Shown here piece by piece: positions 23,700 through 33,072 of a stretch of DNA of 52,622 bases. The notes beneath the pieces are model-generated. The model saw nothing but the letters and a program-made list of their open reading frames with translations. It had not been told where the DNA came from and searched no databases. The stretch is taken from NCBI GenBank assembly GCA_902363045.1, contig CABIYX010000002.1, forward strand, positions 136,274 to 188,895, given 5' to 3'. Each line of letters starts with the position of its first letter. The first letter of the stretch is position 1. This stretch comes from Clostridiales bacterium (GTDB lineage: Bacteria > Bacillota > Clostridia > Oscillospirales > Oscillospiraceae). A program made the translations under genes and the position numbers.

Positions 23700-24100
23700 T
23701 TCGGCGCCTCCACTCTGTCTAAAATAATAAACTTCTGCCCACCGTCAGCCCTCAGCAAAAGGACCTGCTCACCAGCCTTGAGCGCAAGGTGAACACGAAA
23801 GACCTTTGTACCCTTGTAGGCATGCTTGTGACTGGCAAAAGCTGCATCGCCGCTGCCGCCGGACGTGTCTTCGGTCTGGTGATCGACAGTCATGCGGACC
23901 GTGTAATCTCTGACCGCGTTCGTCAGGATAAGCTGCTGTTCGGTAAGCTCCAGTTTCTGGTCTACCTGCACTTTGAGCGGCGCGGCGCTGGTTACCTTGC
24001 CGAGTACAAAGGCGAAGGGCTTGCCAGCCTTAACAGCCTCGACGGCGGCGCGTTTTACGTCTCCAAGGAATCCGGTCATATCAGGCGACAAATGTACCAC
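23696..24100 (-). CDS. DUF2577 tail protein (XkdR-like)
   Basis: The 134-residue protein has the DUF2577 pattern, with an N-terminal helix, an oligosaccharide-binding-like PLKVQVDQKLELTEQQLILT, and a C-terminal LKAGEQVLLLRADGGQKFIILDRV. Residues 75-90 carry a Ser/Gly-rich insert with His (SHKHAYKG). It belongs to the hub, between XkdQ- and XkdS-like proteins. Confidence 0.9.
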   Translation of the reverse strand: MVHLSPDMTGFLGDVKRAAVEAVKAGKPFAFVLGKVTSAAPLKVQVDQKLELTEQQLILTNAVRDYTVRMTVDHQTEDTSGGSGDAAFASHKHAYKGTKVFRVHLALKAGEQVLLLRADGGQKFIILDRVEAPK

Positions 24101-25046
24101 CTCGCAATTTCAGGTCCATCAGGTGCTGATTCTGCTTGAACTTATGCGTTACCTTCTCCACAAGCAAATAGCTCTGGATATTGATGTCGCCGAGCCCGAG
24201 CTTCACAATGACGGACGAACCGGCCCGGACCCGAATATCTCCGAGCGCGTCGGAGATAGACAGGGAACGGGTCTTTGTGTTATAGAGTTTCAAAAGAGCC
24301 TCTGCTTTTGCTGCGCCGTTTGTGGCGATCTCCACCTTGTCGGTGTACTGCAGAAGGCCCCACTTGTTGATATTTGCGCTGTCTTTCGCTATGAACACCT
24401 CGCGCTTACCGCTTTTCTTATTCTCAAAAGTGATCTTGATCTGGTTATAAGTCTGGCGGTCGATCGAGCTGGAGTAGCTGTAGTTGCCAGCCGTGTCCAT
24501 ATCGATACAGAGGTTTAGCTTCATGTTCTCAATGTTTTGCAGCGTCAGCTTGCCGACATTATCATAAAGAACGAAGAGCTTTGTCTTAGCCTGGAGCGTT
24601 TCGTCCAGCGCGTTCTGCGCAATATCGAAGAGCGTAGCGTTGTCCTCGGTGCGGGACTCAATGACGTGCTCAGTGTCCTCCAGCTTTCCTGTTTTCAGGC
24701 CAAAGTCCTCAGCGATCATCTTAATGACCTCGTTCGCCTTCTTGTTGGAGTAGACGTAGGTGTCTTTGTTCTTGAAGTAGCGGAGCTGATCGTAGGCCGT
24801 AACCTCAATGAGGTACGGCGTCCGGCCGGACCGGCTCTTTTCAAACACGAAACCATAAAAAATATCCGTCCCGTCGACGGATAGCTTTACAGGGTTTCCC
24901 TCCTGGAAGGAAAGAACGTCGTCCTTGATACAGGAAAACTTGAGCTTGCCTGGAGTACCTTTACGGTCCCACTCAAGCGTGATACCCTCCTCGATGATAG
25001 GGTAGTAGACAGTGCTGCCGTTTTGAATAATCAGGTCTATTTTCAT
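24081..25046 (-). CDS. Baseplate hub protein (XkdQ-like)
   Basis: This 321-residue protein is of the phage gpD/gp27-hub type: [24 protein letters not shown] at the start, [40 protein letters not shown] and, at the end, [22 protein letters not shown]. It overlaps the LysM gene by 4 bp. It would form the central hub under the tail tube. Confidence 0.92.
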   Translation of the reverse strand: MKIDLIIQNGSTVYYPIIEEGITLEWDRKGTPGKLKFSCIKDDVLSFQEGNPVKLSVDGTDIFYGFVFEKSRSGRTPYLIEVTAYDQLRYFKNKDTYVYSNKKANEVIKMIAEDFGLKTGKLEDTEHVIESRTEDNATLFDIAQNALDETLQAKTKLFVLYDNVGKLTLQNIENMKLNLCIDMDTAGNYSYSSSIDRQTYNQIKITFENKKSGKREVFIAKDSANINKWGLLQYTDKVEIATNGAAKAEALLKLYNTKTRSLSISDALGDIRVRAGSSVIVKLGLGDINIQSYLLVEKVTHKFKQNQHLMDLKLRGGTFVA

Positions 25047-25702
25047 GGAATCGTCAACACCTGCCCCGGATAAATAAGGTTCGGATTCTTGATCTTTCCC
25101 TTATTCGCGTTATAGATTTTTGTGTACTGCGCGCCGTTGCCGTAATACTTCTTAGCGATATTCCAAAGGCAGTCGCCGGACTTAACCGTGTAGGTCTTGA
25201 CTTTCGGCGCGCTGGAGGTCTCTCGCTTTTTCTTCTGCTGAACAACGGGCTTTTTTTCAGGCTTTGGCTTTACTACAGTGACGGTCTTCGTCGAGTAGCT
25301 GATATACTGCTTGAGCGTGATAGAGACAGTCACGTCTGGGCCCTTTGTGGCGTCCTCTGTGACCGTGTAATTCTCAAGGCTTACTTTCATATTCGTGTCA
25401 TATAAAAGTCTTCCAGAGGGAGACACACGGCTCACCAGGAAGCGAAACGGCTCCTTGCCGGTCATAAGGCTCTCCAGCTTGTTCAGGTAGGAGTCCGGCC
25501 GGCGGTAGCCGTTCGCAAAGGAGTACTGTCCCAGCATGGGAAGTATCGCGTCAAAGGTGATCTCAGTAAGCCCAGGGGCGCGCAGGAAGTTTATATCGCC
25601 TTCGTTAATCAAGGTCAGCGTTTTATTGTTGCCCTTGATCTTAACGGTTAATTTCTGTGGAGCGATCGGCAGCTCCATACCGTCAATGAAAAAGCTATAC
25701 AT
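25043..25702 (-). CDS. LysM-containing tail protein (XkdP-like)
   Basis: The 219-residue protein has an N-terminal half conserved in contractile-tail phages ([38 protein letters not shown]) and a Lys-rich linker. The C-terminal LysM domain reads [27 protein letters not shown] and ends [13 protein letters not shown]. It binds peptidoglycan at the tail tip or helps hub assembly. Its start overlaps the tape-measure stop. Confidence 0.94.
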   Translation of the reverse strand: MYSFFIDGMELPIAPQKLTVKIKGNNKTLTLINEGDINFLRAPGLTEITFDAILPMLGQYSFANGYRRPDSYLNKLESLMTGKEPFRFLVSRVSPSGRLLYDTNMKVSLENYTVTEDATKGPDVTVSITLKQYISYSTKTVTVVKPKPEKKPVVQQKKKRETSSAPKVKTYTVKSGDCLWNIAKKYYGNGAQYTKIYNANKGKIKNPNLIYPGQVLTIP

Positions 25703-27604
25703 TTACTCATGCACCCCCTCAGCAGCGACTTCCAGAGCCTCGGCAAAGCCCTCAGTCAGAGTATTCAGCACGCCGTCAAGGTCCATGTCGGAGTCGATAC
25801 GGTTGGTCATGCCGGACATATCGATCTTGACCTCGGCGGTGGTGAAGCGGTTGATAGCCTCTTGCTCTGCGAGGTCTCGCATATACTTGAGGTCTTCTGT
25901 GGTTTCCTTAAGAGACGCAGCCGCGCTGCCGGCGCTGTCCTTGATACCTCCAGGGCCAGACAGGTCCTGACCGATACCGTCAAGCGCCATCTGCTCTGCG
26001 GCATTGTTCGCCGCGGCTTCCGCCTTCATCTGGGCATTTGCGCTTTGCAAAGCGCTGACCGAAGAGTTGAGCTCAGCTTTCAGGGAGTCTATATGCGCGT
26101 CTCGGCCGGCTTTAGCTGCCGCAAGCTCGGCCTCGAAGTTCGCAAGCTCCTCAGCTCTCGCAGCCTTTGCGGCCTCGTTCTCTGCGGCGGCTGTCGCCGC
26201 GAAGGTGACGTGCTCGATCGCCTCAATATTGACCCCAGGGAGCTTGTTCAGCAGCCCGATGAACTTATTGATAAGATCGATCGCGCCGTTAATCATATTC
26301 TGCAAAATCGTCAGAACGGAGACCTTCATGTTTCCCATAAAGTTCGCAATCGCAACACCGGCCTTCTGCCAGCAGAGCTGGAGTTTTGCGACCAGGTCCA
26401 TGACCCAGTACACGCCGACGAAGAACGCGCGCTTAACTGCATTCCAGCCGACGATCAATGCGAGCGTGCAGAGGTTCCAGGCATTACGGAGACCTCCGAC
26501 AGACTGAATCCACTTATAGATCATGCCTACGAGTATGCCAATCGCTACCGCAATCCAGAGAATCGGGTTAGAAAGCAGCGAGATGATAAGGGCTCGGTTC
26601 GCCTCAACCTGGAGCCAGGTGGCCGCGGTATGAACGAGATACGCTGCGGTAAGAATCGCGACCGCCGTAGCCACGCCGACGAGCACAGGCTCGATCGCCG
26701 CCCAGTTCTCATAAATCCACTGCGCGCCTGCGCCGATAACCTGAATCAAAGGACCGAACGCCTCGAGCAGAATGTTCTGCATCATCGTCCAGACCTGAGA
26801 GAAGGTATAAGGCATAGCGCTGAACTGTGCGTTGATTTCATCCGCAGAGCTAAGCATGGCATCTTTAACAACCTGCGCCGTGATCTGGCCCTCAGCAGCC
26901 ATAGCCCGAATCTCTCCAACCGATACACCGAGGTGATCGGCAATCGTCTGAATGATCGTAGGCGCCTGCTCAAAGATACTGTTGAGCTCTTCACCTCGCA
27001 GCACGCCGGAGGCCATAGCCTGAGTCAGCTGCATCATTGCAGCCTCTTGACCGGCCGCAGAAGCGCCCGCAATCGTGAACTGCTTATTGATAAGCTCGGT
27101 GAAGGCGATGAGCTCGTCTGTATTGTTAAAGGCGTCTTTTGCCATGATACCCATCTTCGCAACGGCGTCGGCCGTGCTCTGGTAGGCAGCGCGGGACCTG
27201 TTTGCGGAGGCCATGATCTGGTCTTGTAGCGCCGCAGTCTTTTCAAGGTCGCCGGTAATCAGGTTCAGCCGCGCCTCGGTCTGCGTCATGGCGTCCGCAA
27301 GGCCGATAATATTCTTGATCGACAGCGCAGCGCCGACCGCCGCGGCCGCGTGCATAAACTTCGACTTCATAGACTCTGCTGCGCCGCTGGTTCTACGCGT
27401 CTGGTTCTCGACTTCTTCAAGCTGAGCGCCCATCCGAGCAAGCTCTTCACGCGCCGTCTGGAAGGAGCGGGTATCGACTGCGCGCCCAGAAGCGGTCTGC
27501 ATGGACTCAAAGCTGTTTAGCGCCAAGTTCATTGCTCGGTGAATGCTTCTCAGCGGTGCAGTCATGCCGTCGACCAGAACAAGCTGCGACTTGATAAGTG
27601 CCAT
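25703..27604 (-). CDS. Tape measure protein
   Basis: The 633-residue protein starts MALIKSQLVLVDGMTAPL and contains the tape-measure N-terminal domain (ADAMTQTEARLNLITGDLEKTAALQDQIMASANRSR and QLTQAMASGVLRGEELNSIFEQAP). Membrane-like helices follow at about 310-360 (VATAVAILTAAYLVHTAATW, ILWIAVAIGILVGMIYKW), then a C-terminal coiled coil rich in Ala/Glu. It sets tail length. At the usual 0.15 nm per residue this implies a rather short contractile tail of about 95 nm. Confidence 0.95.
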   Translation of the reverse strand: MALIKSQLVLVDGMTAPLRSIHRAMNLALNSFESMQTASGRAVDTRSFQTAREELARMGAQLEEVENQTRRTSGAAESMKSKFMHAAAAVGAALSIKNIIGLADAMTQTEARLNLITGDLEKTAALQDQIMASANRSRAAYQSTADAVAKMGIMAKDAFNNTDELIAFTELINKQFTIAGASAAGQEAAMMQLTQAMASGVLRGEELNSIFEQAPTIIQTIADHLGVSVGEIRAMAAEGQITAQVVKDAMLSSADEINAQFSAMPYTFSQVWTMMQNILLEAFGPLIQVIGAGAQWIYENWAAIEPVLVGVATAVAILTAAYLVHTAATWLQVEANRALIISLLSNPILWIAVAIGILVGMIYKWIQSVGGLRNAWNLCTLALIVGWNAVKRAFFVGVYWVMDLVAKLQLCWQKAGVAIANFMGNMKVSVLTILQNMINGAIDLINKFIGLLNKLPGVNIEAIEHVTFAATAAAENEAAKAARAEELANFEAELAAAKAGRDAHIDSLKAELNSSVSALQSANAQMKAEAAANNAAEQMALDGIGQDLSGPGGIKDSAGSAAASLKETTEDLKYMRDLAEQEAINRFTTAEVKIDMSGMTNRIDSDMDLDGVLNTLTEGFAEALEVAAEGVHE

Positions 27605-27621
27605 AGGCCCTCCTTTCTAAG

Positions 27622-27664
27622 AAAAAAGCGGCGGAGCGGAGCCCCAAACCACTCTGCGCCGCCG
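27622..27664 (-). terminator. Terminator-like hairpin before the tape measure gene
   Basis: Minus-strand GCGGCG...CGCCGC followed by TTTTTTC lies directly after the frameshift extension and before the tape measure ribosome site. It could reduce expression of tape measure relative to tube and chaperone. Confidence 0.6.
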
Positions 27665-27665
27665 T

Positions 27666-27848
27666 TTATTTTTTCTTGTGCTTTATTTTTGCCGCCTCTT
27701 TCTTTTCCTGTTCAACCTTAATATCGATCGCGGCTATGATAAAAGCCTGCGTATAAGGGTCTAAGTCAAGAAAGACGTTCGGCGGCCATTTGAACTTGTG
27801 AAGACAGTAGTAGACGTAACTCGCCTCGGGGTCGTCTTCAAGTATTAG
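27666..27848 (-). CDS. Tail chaperone, -1 frameshift extension (XkdO-like part)
   Basis: Directly after the slippery heptamer the -1 frame stays open for 60 codons. It begins LILEDDPEASYVYYCLHKFKWPPNVFLDLD after the slip and ends in a Lys-rich tail. There is no start codon with a ribosome site of its own. Size, position and composition fit the longer GT-type tail assembly chaperone, which is made by fusion to the upstream frame. Confidence 0.88.
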   Translation of the reverse strand, partial: LILEDDPEASYVYYCLHKFKWPPNVFLDLDPYTQAFIIAAIDIKVEQEKKEAAKIKHKKK

Positions 27849-28276
27849 TTTTTTGCGTCTTCCACCATTTCCTCGCCGGACTGGAAGCCGTTGACCTCCA
27901 GAACCTTCGTAGAGTAGTCCTCAAACTCGGCGGGGGTCAGCATGGTGGTAACCAGCTGCTCTGCGCCCATAACGCCGTAGCTCTGCTGCAGCTCGGCGTC
28001 GTTCAGATTAGGGAACACCGTGCAGCGAACGGAGACCTTTGCGAGGTAGGCGTTCGCGTCAAAGTCCTGGGTGAACTGGCCTTTACGGCCAGGCACGGGG
28101 ATCGTGCGCATACAGGACTTTCTGAGAGAGGCGTTCTCTGCGGCAGTAATGCAGCAGATTTCCCAGGGCATTGCCTCGCCGGTATCAGGGTCCACGAAAC
28201 GGTCGGACGCGATAAAAGTAACGTTGTCGACCTTCTTTGCGTTCTGAGCAAGGAACGCAGTCAGATTCTTAGCCAT
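27845..28276 (-). CDS. Tail assembly chaperone (XkdN-like), with programmed frameshift
   Basis: The 143-residue product starts MAKNLTAFLAQNAKKVDNVTF, with DRFVDPDTGEAMPWEICCIT and SYGVMGAEQLVTTMLTPAEFEDYSTKVLEVNGF, as in the XkdN family of contractile-tail phages. The last codons are GCA AAA AAC TAA, so the canonical slippery heptamer A AAA AAC (27854-27848) touches the stop. It would make both a short and a -1 frameshifted long form (about 203 residues). It lies between tube and tape measure, where such chaperones always sit. Confidence 0.92.
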   Translation of the reverse strand: MAKNLTAFLAQNAKKVDNVTFIASDRFVDPDTGEAMPWEICCITAAENASLRKSCMRTIPVPGRKGQFTQDFDANAYLAKVSVRCTVFPNLNDAELQQSYGVMGAEQLVTTMLTPAEFEDYSTKVLEVNGFQSGEEMVEDAKN

Positions 28277-28305
28277 AAATAATTACCTCCTGTTTTTTGT
28301 GTCGT

Positions 28306-28782
28306 TTACTGCATGCCGTTCAGCAAGCTAAAGGTCTCAGGCATTTCCCAGTCGTCGAAGGTGCCTTCAAGCTCCTCGTCCAGGGTCTCGGCGTCGGCGT
28401 CGAACTTCGCAAGGATACCGCCCTTAGTGAGGCAGTTCTTCAGGATAATCGTCTGACGACCGACAGAAGCGGTCGGGTCCTCGTTGGAAACCTGAATGTC
28501 GAAGGTCGGCATAAAGCCGGTTCTCTTGTACTCGAGCAACATCTTTCTGATGACAGACTGGTTATAGTGGGCGGTGCCGCTCCAGGTACCGGTCCAGCCG
28601 GTGGGCTTGTTTCCCTTACCGGACTTGCCGAGGATAGGAACCTCGGCCACGTTGATCTCCATATTGGACTCGAAGGAGTAGAGCTGCATAAAGCAATATC
28701 TGTTTCCGTCGGCCATGGTGATATACGCAGAGGCCTGAGAGCCTGCAACCGCGTCAAGCGCGTTCATAATAGGCTGATTCAT
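28306..28782 (-). CDS. Tail tube protein (XkdM-like)
   Basis: The 158-residue product has the XkdM signature, with ALDAVAGSQASAYITMADGNRYCFMQ near the start, VPILGKSGKGNKPTGWTGTWSGTAHYNQS and FDIQVSNEDPTASVGRQTIILKNC. It forms the inner tube of the contractile tail. AAGGAGG precedes the ATG. Confidence 0.94.
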   Translation of the reverse strand: MNQPIMNALDAVAGSQASAYITMADGNRYCFMQLYSFESNMEINVAEVPILGKSGKGNKPTGWTGTWSGTAHYNQSVIRKMLLEYKRTGFMPTFDIQVSNEDPTASVGRQTIILKNCLTKGGILAKFDADAETLDEELEGTFDDWEMPETFSLLNGMQ

Positions 28783-28798
28783 AGTTCAAACCTCCTTC

Positions 28799-30139
28799 TT
28801 ACATGATGATGACAGACATATAGAGCTGAGCCATAGCGTTCACGACGTTCAGGTTCTTCACAATGCAGAGAACAGCCTTCTTCGTGTCGCCCTGCTCAAC
28901 GGTCACGCTGTCGGGGTCAAAGTCTTCGATTGCACGAATAGACTCAAGGTCCTGGTGCAGCTTGCAAATGTCGTTCCACAGAGCGACTCTGCCTGCCGCG
29001 TCGTTCGGCACGGTACCCAGGTAGCGGGTATTGAAGAGCACGGCCGTGTCATTGGCGATCTGATCGCAGACGCGGATAGTCTGGTTAGACTTGAATACGT
29101 CGCCCTTCGTGTCGGAGACAGTGACCAGGGAGTTAATATCCTCCAGGATTCGGGTCTCTCCATTGACGTTGTGGAACATCAGGCGCCCGCTCTTGATCGC
29201 GGCCTCGAGTTCGGCCTGGGTGTAGTCGGTGTTGACGGTCAACTCGCCGTCATACTTCTTGTTGGTATTGGACTTATTGACTGCGCAGCCAGCAGACGCG
29301 CCGGTCATCCAATACACAAGGCCGTACTGACCCATGCCGGGAATGCTCTCATCATAGCCCGTCACATTACTGCCGACTTCGATAACGCCCTCATAGTCTC
29401 CGATCTTCTCATTGGTAGACAGGTTGAAGATAACCGTCTGGAACTTCGCGCCGATCTCGTCGCGGAGGCGCTTCGTGTAGTTGACGTACAGCTTAATTGT
29501 GGTCGGGTCATCGGAAGGACAGCCGAGCGTGTTGAAGCTGTAGCTCTCCAGCTTGTCCAGGAAAGCCTGGTGCGCAGAAGAGTTTGCAGTACCGTTCGTG
29601 CCGCTCGCGAGCGGGGTCTTCGCGGTTGCCTTCAGCACGGCCTCAGACTTCCAGGTGACAAAGTCGTTGTCCTTCAATGCGGTAGCCGCGTCGACCGTCT
29701 GCATGTCAAGCAGAGTGGTGTCATAGTACAGGCTGACGTCAAAGAGACTCGGCTGATCGGCATTTGCAGCGATAACCACAAACATTTTATTGCCGGCAAC
29801 ACCGGAATAGCGTGCGGTGCAGAACTCGCACGTAGCTTTCGCGCCGCCGCCGTTCAGGCGGTAAGCGTAAAGGGTCTGCGTATACTGGAACAGCTCACGC
29901 AGGGGCTGCAGAGCCTTATCGGTATACGGGTGACCGAACAGCTTGAGGCTGTTCTTCTGGAAGTCCCCGCTCGTCACGGCGAAAACCGTGTTATCGGGGC
30001 CCCAGTCCAGCACCAGAGGCATAGCCGCATAGCCTCTTTCGGAGAGGGTAGCGGACGCCTTAGCCACGCTGGAAAAGTTGATATAAGTACCGGGGAGTAC
30101 CTTGTTCTGTACTGCCCAGATTCCACCGCCAAGGGCCAT
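28799..30139 (-). CDS. Contractile tail sheath protein (XkdK-like)
   Basis: The 446-residue protein starts MALGGGIWAVQNKVLPGTYINF, the XkdK/phage sheath N-terminus. It has RGYAAMPLVLDWGPDNTVFAVTSGDF, CEFCTARYSGVAGNKMFVVI and a C-terminal ICKLHQDLESIRAIEDFDPDSVTVEQGDTKKAVLCIV, the conserved sheath core. This establishes a myovirus-type tail. Confidence 0.95.
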   Translation of the reverse strand: MALGGGIWAVQNKVLPGTYINFSSVAKASATLSERGYAAMPLVLDWGPDNTVFAVTSGDFQKNSLKLFGHPYTDKALQPLRELFQYTQTLYAYRLNGGGAKATCEFCTARYSGVAGNKMFVVIAANADQPSLFDVSLYYDTTLLDMQTVDAATALKDNDFVTWKSEAVLKATAKTPLASGTNGTANSSAHQAFLDKLESYSFNTLGCPSDDPTTIKLYVNYTKRLRDEIGAKFQTVIFNLSTNEKIGDYEGVIEVGSNVTGYDESIPGMGQYGLVYWMTGASAGCAVNKSNTNKKYDGELTVNTDYTQAELEAAIKSGRLMFHNVNGETRILEDINSLVTVSDTKGDVFKSNQTIRVCDQIANDTAVLFNTRYLGTVPNDAAGRVALWNDICKLHQDLESIRAIEDFDPDSVTVEQGDTKKAVLCIVKNLNVVNAMAQLYMSVIIM

Positions 30140-30140
30140 A

Positions 30141-30326
30141 TTATTTCACCTTACCTTTCATAAAGTTATCGATCGCAGTATCGACCTCAGCGAGGGTATA
30201 CTGCTTATCGTCCTCCAAAAGGGCGCCAATCAGGTCGCGCCGGTTCGCGTATCGGTTAGACCTGAGCAGCTGCTCTTTCGAGTGCTTAGGAACTGCAGCC
30301 TTTGCCGCAGTAGAGGCTTTAGCCAT
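30141..30326 (-). CDS. Small structural-module protein, unknown
   Basis: This 61-residue basic protein is Ala/Lys-rich at its start and ends TLAEVDTAIDNFMKGKVK. ATG 30326 follows AAGGAGGAAAG. It sits between a tail completion gene and the sheath gene, a place held in related prophages by a small unknown protein (XkdJ-like by position only). Confidence 0.75.
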   Translation of the reverse strand: MAKASTAAKAAVPKHSKEQLLRSNRYANRRDLIGALLEDDKQYTLAEVDTAIDNFMKGKVK

Positions 30327-30327
30327 A

Positions 30328-30753
30328 TTACTTTCCTCCTTGCTCAATTTTCAGCGTGCCCATCAGGGTCTCGTTGATCTCTGTACGAGCAAAGTGATTA
30401 TACGAGACGAGGAAATGCAGCACGCCGGCAGTGACCTCAAAGCTCATATCCGTGCCGCGCAGCTTATCGCCCCCCGGCAGGTCGATGAGCTTGAGCTCTT
30501 CACAGAGGGTATCGGCTACACGGTAGCACTCTTCTCGTCCGGCCTTTGGAAAGTAAAGGACGTCAAAGCGAGGGAGTCTCTTTTGACGCTGCGCCGGATA
30601 GTCCAGGACTTCGGCGTTTACCAAAAGCACAATAAAAGCAGGCGGCCGAAGCCCCTGCTTTACTGTGCCAGACTCGATATGACTTTCAGGAAAGGCCTTT
30701 CGCAAGGCCAGAGTGATTCCATCTAAAATAATGTTCGTGTTAATTTCCGCCAT
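30328..30753 (-). CDS. Tail terminator/completion-like protein
   Basis: The 141-residue protein shows GITLALRKAFPESHIESGTVKQGLRPPAFIVLLVNAE and FDVLYFPKAGREECYRVADTLCEELKLID, as in the small tail-terminator proteins (DUF6838-like) of Firmicute contractile phages. It lies between the gp10-like neck gene and the sheath. The assignment is by pattern and order. Confidence 0.75.
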   Translation of the reverse strand: MAEINTNIILDGITLALRKAFPESHIESGTVKQGLRPPAFIVLLVNAEVLDYPAQRQKRLPRFDVLYFPKAGREECYRVADTLCEELKLIDLPGGDKLRGTDMSFEVTAGVLHFLVSYNHFARTEINETLMGTLKIEQGGK

Positions 30754-31213
30754 TGCAAACCTCCTTCAGCTTTTGGAGCACCATCTTCTCAAGCGCAGAC
30801 GGGGCGATTCGCTTTAGCTTTTCTTCCGAGATAGTCAGCATGTACTGACCCTCGACCCAGCCCCCGGAAGAGGTTCGGTGACCGAACTCCACATAGGAGG
30901 CGTATTCTACGGGGTTAATGATCTCAACGGTATACATATTACCGCTCTTTGCCACAGTCAGGGACTGCGCATAACCCTGAGCGGCTTTGCCGTTCTTTGC
31001 GCCCCAGCCGCGCCGGAGAGTACCGCCTTTCTTGCCAGAGCCTTTCGGGTATTTGCCGACCGGCGTTGCAGGGATAACCAGCGCCAGAAGTCTGGACGCA
31101 AGTTCTTTACTGCAGGCGATACAGAGATCATCAAGCTCCGCGTCACTCAGTTTGCCAAAGCTGTTCGCGAGCTCTCGATACTGAGAGAAGTCGCAGCGAC
31201 CCCAGCGAGCCAT
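30740..31213 (-). CDS. HK97 gp10-like neck protein (XkdI-like)
   Basis: The 157-residue protein has LASRLLALVIPATPVGKYPKGSGKKGGTLRRGW and the ending VEFGHRTSSGGWVEGQYMLTISEEKLKRI, as in HK97-gp10/minor-tail neck proteins. It overlaps the next gene's start. It would join head and tail. Confidence 0.85.
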   Translation of the reverse strand: MARWGRCDFSQYRELANSFGKLSDAELDDLCIACSKELASRLLALVIPATPVGKYPKGSGKKGGTLRRGWGAKNGKAAQGYAQSLTVAKSGNMYTVEIINPVEYASYVEFGHRTSSGGWVEGQYMLTISEEKLKRIAPSALEKMVLQKLKEVCNGGN

Positions 31214-31575
31214 TACGCATACCTCTCGAAAGGCACGAGCATGATCTCCTGGTGAACGCTGTAAACTGCAGGAGGACCAGACTGCGCGTAGGCGTTTGTC
31301 TGGCCCTCCTGGGTAACCACGATCTTCGAGCCGGGAGGAATGGCTACGGACTTATCGAGGAACAGTTTCAGCGACTGCTGTGTCAGCGGAGCGCTATCCT
31401 GCTCGGTAGTGCTTGAGATACTGGAGAAGGAAAGCCGGCAGGGCTGTTTCTGGAGAATCTGGACCTCCGTGGGCTCGTCTCGGCCGTTGGCTGGGTTTCT
31501 TATAGTCTTGACTGTGTAAACGTCGCAGAGGCCCTTCCAGAGCTTCTGGAGCGCGTTCCGATAGTTCTTTACCAT
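31213..31575 (-). CDS. Head closure/minor capsid protein
   Basis: The 120-residue protein reads YRNALQKLWKGLCDVYTVKTIRNPANGRDEPTEVQIL and continues as a small beta-rich domain (LFLDKSVAIPPGSKIVVTQEGQTNAY). It fits the head-tail joining protein of Firmicute myophages (XkdH-like) by order and pattern. It overlaps the connector gene by 7 bp and its stop forms TAATG with the next start. Confidence 0.78.
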   Translation of the reverse strand: MVKNYRNALQKLWKGLCDVYTVKTIRNPANGRDEPTEVQILQKQPCRLSFSSISSTTEQDSAPLTQQSLKLFLDKSVAIPPGSKIVVTQEGQTNAYAQSGPPAVYSVHQEIMLVPFERYA

Positions 31576-31961
31576 ACCAGCCTCCTATAAGCTGCGATCA
31601 GCTCTGCGCTGGGTTCGATCATCTTTGCAAGCATTGCGTCGAACTGGTCCTCGAAAGAGCCAGTATCGGCGATTGCGAAAGTGACCGAAGTATCGCCCTC
31701 AGAGATACTCTTTGCAGGGGCCTCAAAGTCATACTGATCGGCGAGTGCGCCGGTCTGCTTCTTGTCTGCGAGGAACATGCCCGCGGCCATATCCACCCAG
31801 ACATAGAAAAGGCCCTCAGGCACTTGAAGCTGATTCGTTCTGGCCTTTAGGTCTGCCTCGGCTTTCTTAACATTGTAGTCGATCGCCGCGCTATCGGTCT
31901 CGGCTACCGTATAGCCGAGAGCCGACAGTCGGGTTTTTACTGCCGCGAGTACATCCACCAT
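31569..31961 (-). CDS. Head-tail connector (gp6/YqbG-like)
   Basis: The 130-residue protein starts MVDVLAAVKTRLSALGYTVAETDSAAIDYNVKKAEADLKARTNQLQVPEGL and ends with a helical tail, like the DUF3199/YqbG-type connector. It follows the capsid gene by 5 bp in the usual PBSX order. Confidence 0.82.
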   Translation of the reverse strand: MVDVLAAVKTRLSALGYTVAETDSAAIDYNVKKAEADLKARTNQLQVPEGLFYVWVDMAAGMFLADKKQTGALADQYDFEAPAKSISEGDTSVTFAIADTGSFEDQFDAMLAKMIEPSAELIAAYRRLVW

Positions 31962-31966
31962 AGGCC

Positions 31967-33049
31967 TTAACCTCTGGAGATGATACGGGCGATAGGAATG
32001 ACCTTATCAGCGATCGTATCGGTACCGTCGTTAACCAGAGACCAGTTAGTGCCGGTAGCCAGCTCAGCATTGGTGGGGCTGTTGGTAGCCTGGGAGGCCT
32101 TCGTGTAGGAGATACCTGCAACAGACACCGCCTTGCGCTTACGGCTGATGAGGGTATCTTCACCGCCGCGGTGCTTAGCGTCACGAATCATCTCGTACGG
32201 CACCTTCGCGCCGACATCTTCCCAACCGATCGCGCCCTCACCCAGCACGTAGGTGGTGTAGACGCTGTGCTTGTGAGTGCTGCCTTCCTCGGCAACAGGC
32301 ATGGAGTCGTCTACGATAACCAGGCGGCCGTTCCAGGAGCCCAGGCCCAGCTCGCGCTCGATACCGGCGGCGTCAGTGTACTTCAGGTAAGTCAGGAGCT
32401 TCATGTTCTCCAGGTTGGTAGCAACCGCAGAGTGGCAGAGCACCAGAGAGAACTTGCTCTTGTGATCGCCGCAGGCCTTCTGGATAGCGGAGTTCAGAGT
32501 GGTAGCGGTCATCATCATGTCAGCGGTAGTCTCGGTATCGCCGCTTGCGGAGATGTCATAGGTATGGTTGTCCACGAACTTCTTGTTCGCAGTCTTGATC
32601 GCGCCGGTGCCGGTATTGGACATGAGGAAGATACCCTTCAAGATGTCAAGCAGAATATCCTGGTCAACGCTGTTCCAGTACTCGTTGATCTGGTTGCGGA
32701 CGTTCGCCATAAAGTCAACGCCACCGGTGACATCATAGGAGAAGTCAGCCTCAGTCCAGCCGTTCATACGGCCGAAGGTGAAAACACCCTGCTCAAAGGT
32801 CTTAGTAGAGCCAGGGTTCAGGTCACTCACGCCGTCGTAGTTCTGAGCGGTGCCGCCGAGCAGACCGAAGAAAGGCAGAACCGCGTACACAGTACCGCCC
32901 TGGTTCGCGTTGCCAAAGGTATCGCGCAGGCGCTGGTCGCCCACGATCGCGCGAGACTCTCTCAGCTTATTCAGCTTAGGGTTGGGAACGGCAGACATAT
33001 ACTTGCCGAATGCCTTCTCATTGAAGGACTTAGCATCAAATTTCGCCAT
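31967..33049 (-). CDS. Major capsid protein (XkdG-like)
   Basis: The 360-residue protein begins MAKFDAKSFNEKAFGKYMSAVPN. It has GMNGWTEADFSYDVTGGVDFMANVRNQINEYWNS-type text in its middle (FGRMNGWTEADFSYD) and ends with domain elements DTLISRKRKAVSVAGISYT. It has the HK97-like capsid length and lies directly after the scaffold. It is the best candidate for the shell subunit. Confidence 0.93.
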   Translation of the reverse strand: MAKFDAKSFNEKAFGKYMSAVPNPKLNKLRESRAIVGDQRLRDTFGNANQGGTVYAVLPFFGLLGGTAQNYDGVSDLNPGSTKTFEQGVFTFGRMNGWTEADFSYDVTGGVDFMANVRNQINEYWNSVDQDILLDILKGIFLMSNTGTGAIKTANKKFVDNHTYDISASGDTETTADMMMTATTLNSAIQKACGDHKSKFSLVLCHSAVATNLENMKLLTYLKYTDAAGIERELGLGSWNGRLVIVDDSMPVAEEGSTHKHSVYTTYVLGEGAIGWEDVGAKVPYEMIRDAKHRGGEDTLISRKRKAVSVAGISYTKASQATNSPTNAELATGTNWSLVNDGTDTIADKVIPIARIISRG

Positions 33050-33072
33050 TATTGTTCAACTTCCTTTCAAAA

